Positions 44,630 to 52,564 of a stretch of 52,564 nucleotides of DNA are shown piece after piece. Both the position numbers and the translations under genes were made by a program. The notes below the pieces were generated by a model. The model saw nothing but the letters and a program-made list of their open reading frames with translations, was not told the DNA's origin and did not search any database. Origin of the DNA: Symbiodinium natans (lineage: Eukaryota; Sar; Dinophyceae; Suessiales; Symbiodiniaceae); the NCBI GenBank assembly GCA_905221605.1, contig CAJNDS010000229.1, forward strand, positions 73,542-126,105, written 5' to 3'. Numbering within the stretch: position 1 is the stretch's first letter; each line of letters begins with the position of its first letter.

Positions 44630-44787
44630 CTGCCTTGGTCTGCATATCACGATTCTCATGCTCAAAGGTCACAAGCGTCCGAAAGTCACGACACTCGCAC
44701 GACGCCTGGGGCATGCTCTCCCCATCTCCATCAAAGAGCACTGCGGCCGAAGTCCTGAAGAACGACAATTTGGCCGCAACCGTCTCA
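44630..44787 (-). CDS. Unrecognised exon bounded by CTAG acceptor and GCAG|GTACAG donor
   Basis: A 158-bp open segment reads SETVAAKLSFFRTSAAVLF, then DGDGESMPQASCECRDF and further protein-like sequence. The donor is canonical GT. Family unknown. It lies upstream, on the same strand, of another protein-like frame at 44548-44225. Confidence 0.4.
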
Positions 44788-46010
44788 CTAGTAGAGCTCA
44801 ATTCCTAGCCAGGTCTCAGTCTTGCTGGACTCAGTCGGACCCTTTCCCGGCCTCAGTCAGAGTTGCCCACAAGGTTCAAAGTTTCAAGTTGTGGGAGATA
44901 CAATGTTCACACGAGCACACACGACTTCCACAAGTCTTCAAGCAACCCTGGACAGTATCCTTGCACACGATGCTCGTACATACAAGTCTTGCTGTCGCGG
45001 AGCTCTCTTCGTAGAACCACTCCTGTTTCAAGGCTGCTGCGAGGGCCGTGATCTTGCTGCAAAGTGTGAGACATCAAGCTCGAGTTCCTACCGTAAGGAT
45101 TTCACGGCTGTAATGGAGACAGTTTTCAAGGCTGCGTGCTTCGCGGCCTGCGGCCGACTGGTGTTCATTCCTTTTCATTGAACGAATGCCCGACAAAGAA
45201 GCAGGCGCGGGAGTGAACCAGGGGGCCTTTCAAGACCGCTTCGGAGACACAAAGCTCGTGTAGACTCACTGTGTGCAGTCACATCATGGAAGATCCCAGC
45301 CTCCTAGTTCCTCGCCGAACTCACTGAAGAGTAACGATGCTGATAGTACATGCAGCCCTAAACAAGAACAAAAGAAAGTTACACTGAGTCTCACACCCTC
45401 ATGCCGTGTCCCGAACTCTTGAGCGACCATGCTCCACTCAAGTGCTCATGGCGCCTCAAGCGTCGGCGCCAAGCGAGGTGCTGGTGCCACTGCAGGGGTC
45501 GCCGCGGCCGCGGAGAGTAACTGAGAAGCACAGAAACATAATCATCTTATACCTCATCTCTCTCCTCAACCTCCATGCCCATCCCAGTGATCACCATGAC
45601 AAAGTGCCACGGGTCCAGACTCTCACCGCCCATGTTCTTCGGTATGTCAGGATACGCTTTGCCATCTATGGTAATTTGAGACCGTCACCCCTGGCAAAGG
45701 GCACAACAAACCCTTGAGATCCCAGAGTGCTTAACACGAGGGAAACTGGTAGGGGAGCCTCTCGAGCTGGCGTCCGTGACCAAGCCACCAGCGGCGGGAA
45801 CAATGTCCTAGGTGAAGGGTTTGAGGGCTTGGTATGAGAACCTACAGCGACGTGGCCCACGGGGTGGAGGGGGGGGGGGGGGATCACTTGAATGAGAAGC
45901 AGCCTGTGTGGCCCAGTGCTTGTTGGTGTTCCAAAAGGCTGTTTGGGAGACTGTTTGGCAGATTTTCGTTTTCATGCTTTGCTGGGCAAACAATACTGTG
46001 GCAATGCAAG

Positions 46011-46142
46011 CACCAATCCTCCACTCCCGATGCACCCTGAAGGCACGGCAAATAGTTGGTCTTGCACCACTTCAGATGCCATGCGGCTTGTCGTCACCCT
46101 GGCCAAGGACCACATGAGCATTGGTGCCGCCCACCTCTACAG
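46011..46142 (+). CDS. Unrecognised plus-strand exon with canonical donor
   Basis: Between a GCAAG acceptor and an ACAG|GTGAAA donor the frame reads PEGTANSWSCTTSDAMRLV, then TLAKDHMSIGAAHLYR. It is one of the few convincing plus-strand exon candidates. Function unknown. Confidence 0.35.
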
Positions 46143-46549
46143 GTGAAACATGGTGAAACGATGAAGCCACAGTCCCCATTTCGCGCACTCCCAGATTGCC
46201 TCCCAAGCCAGACTACCCTTGCAAGGGACTTAGGGTCGTTCATGCGTTGCACAGACAACGAAAAAAGCTTTGCTAAGTTGGTGCCGCCCACGCCGAAGGA
46301 GCTAATGCCTGCCAATCTACCTGAGCTTGCTGCCCAAACAGCCAACACATGCCAAAACAGCAATCAGGCATACTCATCCATTCGTAACAATATCATACCC
46401 CCCACGCATCTGAGGTGTGGCGGGGCCTACCGGGCACCTGCCAACAGGTCAAGCAGGTCAAGGATCACGAGTCTGCGAGCACAAAGTTTCCAAAGCTTCC
46501 AACAAGAACGAGACATACTCGATCAAACCATTCCGCTGAAATCACGCTG

Positions 46550-46585
46550 TATCTCTCTCTCTCTCTCTCACTCTCTCTCGCTCTC
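46550..46585. repeat. Short (TC)n tract
   Basis: CTCTCTCT with A and G interruptions; a similar short tract is at 48050-48070. Confidence 0.85.
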
Positions 46586-48769
46586 TTGCAGCACTTGAGT
46601 CCAAGGACCTTCGAACTTGATTGTCTCGGATGCCAGAAACAGAGGCGTCCTCCCGATTGGAGAGCGCTCAGGGTTCTGAAGAAAAGTCGTGAACCCCAAC
46701 AGTGCTCGTGCTCATAACAGCACCCTCAATTCTCCCCGGCATTTACACAGGACTTGGGGCACAGCTTTGCATTCGAAACTAGCATGCGCCAGCGAGCTAA
46801 GAATCCCGCATAAGATCCGATTGATGAGGGCATCTATGGAGTCTAAGGCCCAAAACAAGCTAAAGTTCGAACTTCAGAACACCTGCATGCGGATGTCCTG
46901 TCCCAGTTGACCTCCTTCGTGGGAGTGTCAGCGAATAGCGAGGGAACCAAAGTCTGGTGGTTCAGCATTAGGACAGCCCTCAGCACAGGACATGCGGAGT
47001 CGCACGCGCAGACATACGCCAACAGATTCGTTATCATGAAGTCTGCACATGGTAATACACTCCAGGCCCACTGGACTCAGTCTAGGGACTACGGATACTA
47101 TCCGACCCCACCATAGCAGCAGGCAGGCAAAAATCACGGTTTGCCATTGTGAGGAGAGCCGCAGCTGACAGTAATGTGATCATGCTGAACAGACAGAGAC
47201 ACACACATAAAGACAGGTGCTGTTTGCGTGCTCCGCAGTCTAAGCCATGGACTTGATAAAGCCGGGAACTCCTGGAATACAAGCTCGGCAACGCTGTACT
47301 GCTTCCCACCATCTGACTCTTCTTCGCACTTGAGACGGGGCTAGGCACCTCCCCTCTCTTTTCAATTCTGGCTTGACCTCTGGCAGCAGCAGGCTGCCAG
47401 AAGGCTTTGCATTCGTTTCCGACAGCCAGTGAACAAAAGATCATGAACGACAACCATCGCAAGCTCCCAGGGAGGTTTCGTGACATGCGGCAATATCTTG
47501 GGATTCATATCGCAGCGTCTAGCAGGTATGCTTAAGATGCACCGGAACATACAGCATGTCATCCCCAAAGCCGAAACGGAATGAAGAAAAGGTGTTCAAC
47601 CCCTCCTGTCCTGACTCAAGAAAGCAAGAATCAAGCTAAACAGGCACTATGTGAAGTTTCACCTCGTAGCTAGGTTCAACTATTCGAAACTGCTCCGTCG
47701 CAACGTGCGAGACTTTAGCAACTCGCCTCCAGGACTTGCAGGCCTTCTTCTTGAGATCCATGTTTATGCTGGCTTTGAAGAGGAAAATAATTGCGAAGCA
47801 ACCCTCACCAATTTTGCTTCTACGCTCAAGCCTCAAGAGCAGGCGGCATACGGCTTCTGAGTTCCCCATAAGTGCACGCGAGTAAGCAGCCCGAAAACAA
47901 AACAGCAGGCACATACAAGCACCCGCACGACACGAAATGATATTGTCCCGACAAAAAGTACGATAATACTTGGCATTGAAGGCAACAAGCGGACATCAAG
48001 CAGTCTGCAAAACATTCGCTGCTCTGGTGCTTCTGAACACTGCCCCATCTCTCCCTCTCTCTCTCTCGCCGGCTCGCTCGCTCGCACTGCTTCTCCTCTA
48101 CTTAACTTACAGAAGTTGCCGCTCAATACCTTCTTGTCCACAACAACAGCTCTCCTGCAGCCGTGTTGAGGTGCCCAACATTGCCCTTCACGGAGCCCAA
48201 AAAAGTGCGTCCCTCCTGCCACAATCCCTACGGCGTCCTATGGCATCCTACTGGCTTTGCAAGTGCCCGGGTCATGGCAATTGACATGCGTGCTTCATGA
48301 CTGCTCATGATTTCAGCTCGCCAGTCTAACGGCCAGTTGCATATCTATTACTGATAACCGACCCACAAGAGTCACAAGAATAGACCCGGGACAAAGCACG
48401 AGTGCCACAGGCGGAACGGTTAATGTGCAACATCCAGACCGAGGCTTGTAGAAACTAACACGAGCCTCTGCCAGCACTTTTGTGAGCGCATGGACTTCCA
48501 AAGGGTCTCCGACTTTCGTGCCCGTTCCTCATTGCATCGGCTGCTGGCAACACGTGAATTCGTTTCTTTCAAGACGGTCCTCATGCCCTTCTGAAACATG
48601 GATGAAACTGCAAGTGTGCACATTGAGATACTTTGGACGAGAAGCCATGCCCCTCGACGTAGTCAAGTTCCGAGCCTGTCACAGGGCGTGGGTCATTGAA
48701 ATGATTCAACAAGCCTCGTGGTTTTCAACATGCTCCATGATTTCAAACTGGCTTGCCAGGGGAAGTAAT

Positions 48770-49141
48770 TTAGAACCTATGAACTGAGCCATGCATTTCA
48801 ATTAGTACTTGTAAAGTGAGCAGGGGAGCTATAAGGGTTATGGGCTCGCCACATAGCAGCTGCAGAACATGAGACCAAATTTGGCAGATGGCACATCCTC
48901 GTTCGAGGCCCTGCCCAACTAGGGCAGCGAGTATGACGCATCCCACTATCTGGGCGATACGGTCTACCGTTGCCAGTTGCTGCTTCACAGCCCGCATCAT
49001 GGTCCTCAGGCTCGATGCAGCTTCTTTGCCAGATGCCGACTTGGACACAGCGACGTAAAAAAAAAGGGTTTGTGGGGCCTGCTGGACAAGCACTACTTCT
49101 ACAATGAAAACCAGGCGCACGCCTTTGCGACAACGGCACAA
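48770..49141 (-). CDS. Coding-like frame with hydrophobic helices, unrecognised
   Basis: The frame reads SKSASGKEAASSLRTMM, then AVKQQLATVDRIAQIVGC leading into a hydrophobic stretch (VILAALVGQG) and a second apolar stretch near the end. This suggests a membrane protein exon. The outer parts of the frame are less convincing and exon ends were not fixed. Confidence 0.35.
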   Translation of the reverse strand: MCRCRKGVRLVFIVEVVLVQQAPQTLFFYVAVSKSASGKEAASSLRTMMRAVKQQLATVDRIAQIVGCVILAALVGQGLERGCAICQIWSHVLQLLCGEPITLIAPLLTLQVLIEMHGSVHRF

Positions 49142-49176
49142 GATAACGTTTCTGAAACCAGCTTTGGATGAAGCGA

Positions 49177-49470
49177 CGCTGACCCGTCCCAGGCAGCAAC
49201 TTTCGTTGATAACTTGGCCCAGGAACGAGCAGATGAACGAAGCCTTGCAGTATGTGGAAAGTCATGCCCGAGCCAGCTGATACGAGATCGAGACGATTTA
49301 CGAGGAGAGATTTCAGAGCTCAAAACCAAGAACGAGCCTGGATGACTGAACTGAAGTATGGCAAGGGCCAAAACATGAGCGGATTTGAGCAGATGGGCAT
49401 GATGCAAGCACAACTGCAGTCGAAGATATATGGGAGGTGCGATCACGATGAACAGCTTTCCGCCCTTTAG
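49177..49470 (+). CDS. Coiled-coil-like frame with an apparent frameshift or exon change
   Basis: One plus frame reads NLAQERADERSLAV, then QLIRDRDDLRGEISELK, a charged heptad-like helix, and stops just after. Another frame then continues with TELKYGKGQNMSGFEQMG and MMQAQLQSK to a stop at 49470. Either an unrecognised intron or a frameshift (pseudogene) links them. A long minus frame overlaps but looks less protein-like. Confidence 0.3.
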
Positions 49471-50504
49471 CAATACATCCCAAACCACGATTCCTAGCCC
49501 CTCTCCAACAAAAGACAGGGGATCTGTTGAGATTCTGGATGGCTGGCCAACCGCTCCAAACTGACACCGGTACATTACGCGGAGCACATGCGGAGCTTTC
49601 GCGGAGCTTTTGCGGACATGGAGCTTCTGATGGGTGCTGTTGCTTTCGCTAGTGGATCTGGGAGTCTTTGGCGGGGTACTCAATTGTTCGAGAAAGCCTT
49701 GGTGCCTCCACCCTTTCCTCATCAAGCCTGCAACGGAGCTCAGAAGGAAGTGGAAGCCCACCCCAAACAATTTGGCTCACGCAAGCTTGCACGTGGTCTT
49801 TTCGCTTACGCGGGACAGGATCTCCGGAGCTCCTTTAAATTTACATGTTTCATCAGGGCCAGTTTTTGCCTGTCCTCAACTGGTCCCAAGCTAAGCTTGG
49901 TGTTCGGTCGACTCAAGCTTTGTAACCACAACAGCTTTGAGCCTTGGATGCCAGCATCAGCGTGGGCCCGACGCAGGCACTCCACCTGTCCCTGGTGTGA
50001 GGGCCTCAGGTTCAGCTTGGATTCGATCCCGGAAGCTCAGCCCCGTGGCTCTCTACGTGGAGACGTCGCTTGGGATCCGGGCGCAGAGAAGTGGGACTTG
50101 CGCGAGCCATCATTGTTGGTGGCAGCTCCTAGCCACAGGAACCGACATCACCCTCGGCTTCCGCTTCGTTGAGGGCCAACGATTTTGGGCAAAGAACTCA
50201 ACGAACTCGCCTCTCTACGGTGAGGACCAAAGCCGCCCCTAGAATCTCGGAACATCTCCGCACCACAATAGCGCAGAAGACCCGTAGAGACATCCCTAGC
50301 GCTGGCGCGTTACATGTCAACCATACGCCCGAAACCGCGCCGAAAACTCTCGACCCCGACCCCAACTCCACGCAGTTTAACCTCCCGACCCTGCACACCG
50401 AACCACACCCAAAGCAGACGAAGAAAATCAACTCCTGTGTATCCTTGCACACCAACAAGGCGACCCATAGCCCCATAGCCCCAATTTTCCCCCATTTACC
50501 TCCA

Positions 50505-50831
50505 TCATGATGAAAGCGTCCTAGAACTGTCGCGATGGCTGGGTGCTGCTGAGCCCTGGCTTTCTCCAGCAAAGACAGATAGACCTGATCTATGCTTGAA
50601 ATCAGAAACTTCCAAGAACGAGGATGTGACTTCTACACGCACCCGTTTCAGTAAGGGCATCGGTGTGTGGACTACATGATTTTGTCTCTCAGGTCCACCA
50701 AAATGCGCGAATACGATGCGGCATGACGTTTCCGCTGTGGACTGCTTGGCTTCCCTGAGCAAGCTCGCCAATTGCTGCAGATGTCTGGCCCCAACCCGCA
50801 AAACTCCCCGCGTTCGATTTTGATCAGACAT
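50505..50831 (-). CDS. 108-codon open frame, unrecognised
   Basis: Starts at ATG and contains LRVGARHLQQLASLLREAK, then SCRIVFAHFGGPERQNH and LLKRVRVEVTSSFLEVSDF. Composition is balanced and protein-like over the whole length. It could be a single-exon gene or one large exon. Confidence 0.35.
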   Translation of the reverse strand: MSDQNRTRGVLRVGARHLQQLASLLREAKQSTAETSCRIVFAHFGGPERQNHVVHTPMPLLKRVRVEVTSSFLEVSDFKHRSGLSVFAGESQGSAAPSHRDSSRTLSS

Positions 50832-50839
50832 GAATTCCT

Positions 50840-52390
50840 ATCAAGACCTGGCTAGCTCACCTCTGACCTAACCCTAACAGCCAAAGCCCAGCTGCCACTC
50901 CAGCGCCGTCAGCATTCGTAGTGCCACTGGCACCCTGATGGGCAGTCAAACTATCGGCCTCTTGATTTTTGATTGGGCTGGAATGCAGGACATACCAATA
51001 TCGGGTTCCCCCACCCCACCGTGAAACCTACAAACCACAACCACGGGGGGGGGGGGGATACTATGGGCTGGATCATATACAAGGAAGGGTTGACGAGCTT
51101 GACATGGCTTACTTGAACATCACAAGGAGCCGCACACTTTTTCTGGACTCCCGACCCAACAAGTAAAGCCTCCGCATACGGTCTGCAGACCTGGGCTGAG
51201 CAAGGTTCCGATTTGGGAGGTTCCGAAAATATGGTTTCCCCGCTATAGACTTTGATTTTCACTCCAGCAGCGTCTACCTCTACATCACCCCGCTATCCAC
51301 TGGGCGGCCATGTGCATTGGATCCGGCAGATACACTCTATTGCAAGGTGCTGCTGCCCGAATTTCACGGAACGCCCCAAACTTGAGGAGAAGTTGCTCCA
51401 TCCTTTGCCCAGATGAGGCCGTCCACATACCTGATGGGGGCATCCGGCGAGAAGGATGCGCCACCAGACAGGACCGTCTCCTTGAAGGGATCTGAGAGTT
51501 TTGTTTTTGTGGAGGGTTGTTGTTGGAGCCAAAAAACCATAAGAAAACGTGATCCAAAATGTAGCTCGGGGTCGCAGTCGCCAGTCTTCAGCAAGTGAAC
51601 CTTGCAACGACGCCAAGAACTTTATGCATTTCACGCCACCCCCTCTCTGCCACTAACCTTCTATCAGACCTTTCCTCTTGGATATGTCCCACTGGGTAGG
51701 TGACTGCTCGCCGGATCGCCACCAGGGCGGAGCTACAAGCTGTTTGCACCACCTGACAGCAGATGGGGACTCACATTGTCACCAGCCCTTGCTGGAAAAG
51801 ACCTTAGCAGAAACCCGTCTCTGTTGTTTCTTAGTTGCCGGACATGGGGAGGGAGGGCGGAAAACGAATGTTCAACCCTCCTTCACGGGGCGTACGCTGA
51901 GCCTGAAGGTCGAGCGCAGGACACACATGCGTTGCAACATGGAGCTGACACACGACCTTCCATCACATGCGAGCCCTTCCCTGTCCCTTCAGCGTCCAAA
52001 GCCTGTCGCTCCGTCAATATAACAGTTTTTTGGTGAAAACTGTTCAACCGCATGGTGCCGGAAGTCCAAATGAAGACCGACCCTGTCATGCTCTGCAAGT
52101 AAATTGCATGCGAACGACTTCAAGACACGGGTCCACACTCCAAACCCTCCAGCGACCCTACTGGTCTCTGTCTGGCCTCCGCCGGACCAGTAAGGTTGAA
52201 GCGGTAGGCAACACTAGTTGCAAGGTAGTCCTTGTCTGTGCCCACCTCAAGGAGGCACGGCCACAGGCGCCTATTGACGACCCTATTCCTATGAGAAGCA
52301 TGCAGAACAGCAACCAAGCAGGGGGAGGCTGTCGAAATTCGCTGATGCGAGTGGTGTTTCGCATGCGGGCAATTGAACATACCACTGCCG
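50840..52390. other. No recognised gene
   Basis: Both strands have open frames around 51.3-51.6 kb and 52.0-52.4 kb, one of 183 codons (51967-52518, plus) that overlaps the better minus-strand frame at the right edge. CCTAACCCTAAC at 50868 is telomere-like but only two units. Confidence 0.4.
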
Positions 52391-52400
52391 CCACGAAAAG

Positions 52401-52564
52401 TCAACGAATGCTTGGGATAACGGATGCTGATGGATGGCGTGCCTCAAGGTTGAAATACTCATCGGGCTGCTGCGTCCGTAGCTGCTCGAGATTGATGCCC
52501 AGCTGGTCCGGCCAATGATTCAGCGAGCCTCTGCGCATGGACAGGCGCGGGGAATTTTCTCGCA
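52401..52564 (-). CDS. Partial reading frame entering from the right edge, unrecognised
   Basis: Open from the window end to TGA at 52403-52401. It reads SLNHWPDQLGINLEQLRTQ, then PDEYFNLEARHPSASVIP. The residue mix (Asn, Gln, Glu, Tyr, no low complexity) is strongly protein-like, and the frame has no internal stop. It could be the C-terminus of a gene starting outside the window, or an exon whose donor lies before the stop. Family not recognised. Confidence 0.45.
   Translation of the reverse strand, partial: RENSPRLSMRRGSLNHWPDQLGINLEQLRTQQPDEYFNLEARHPSASVIPSIR

Larger units (their letters stand above)
45190..48760. other. No recognised gene apart from the exon at 46.0-46.1 kb
   Basis: Open frames of 60-180 codons on both strands. 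A minus frame at 47486-47082 and another at 48222-47833 contain hydrophobic stretches that might be membrane segments. None is convincing. Confidence 0.4.

Noticed and set aside
49099-49770. 223-codon minus frame as a gene
   Set aside because: The plus strand carries a clearer coiled-coil-like frame over part of it, and the minus translation shows no domain.
1-52564. tRNA, rRNA, snRNA or active spliced-leader genes
   Set aside because: None could be recognised by eye; the two leader matches lack the downstream parts of a leader RNA gene and fit retroposition better.

Overview
The window reads as nuclear DNA of a dinoflagellate, with a Symbiodiniaceae-like alga the best guess. Four things support this. 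(1) There is no long uninterrupted gene; coding sequence survives as 40-120 bp exons separated by introns of about 0.1-2 kb. (2) Many inferred splice donors are GC or GA rather than GT, almost always after AG, as is typical of dinoflagellates. (3) Two relics of the dinoflagellate spliced leader are present on the minus strand, at 43886-43904 and 42039-42059. (4) The DNA is rich in microsatellites, minisatellites and small inverted-repeat elements. All homology statements are made by eye from motifs. No search was run.

Two genes are recognised and both lie on the minus strand. The first encodes a polyketide/fatty-acid-synthase-type ketoreductase (KR) domain, with seven exons between 40022 and 36260 covering the pre-KR linker, the Rossmann glycine motif, the NADPH-binding strand, the acidic strand-end motif and the HCAGAVKDG block. 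The second encodes a polyketide-synthase-type enoylreductase (ER) domain, with about 15 exons between 20137 and 11652. It runs from the PGPGEV start of the fold through the GGVGLAA nucleotide-binding loop and VVLNSLSG to a stop codon, so the ER is the C-terminal domain of its protein. In both genes the reading phase agrees across nearly every inferred intron. A dehydratase-like exon at 26887-26961 lies between them on the same strand. Whether KR, DH-like exon and ER form one large synthase or several genes cannot be settled here.

Layout: 1-6.8 kb, no recognised gene, with a 12-bp tandem repeat at 5.5 kb. 6.8-11.6 kb, unassigned coding-like segments and a 308-bp MITE-like element at 8.57-8.87 kb. 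11.65-20.1 kb, ER gene, whose introns hold a 1.75-kb inverted-repeat-bounded element, a GAGCCGGCT repeat cluster and an ATAC microsatellite. 20.2-30.5 kb, scattered unassigned coding-like segments, the DH-like exon and a 51-bp minisatellite. 30.5-32.3 kb, an unassigned minus-strand gene opposite a GC-rich open region. 32.5-34.5 kb, simple repeats. 36.3-40.0 kb, KR gene, with a possible plus-strand gene inside its largest intron. 40.6-52.5 kb, unassigned exons, spliced-leader relics, long TC/CTCTGT arrays around a 100-N assembly gap, and a partial minus-strand reading frame at the right edge.

Most convincing coding segments are on the minus strand, consistent with one-directional gene order in dinoflagellates.
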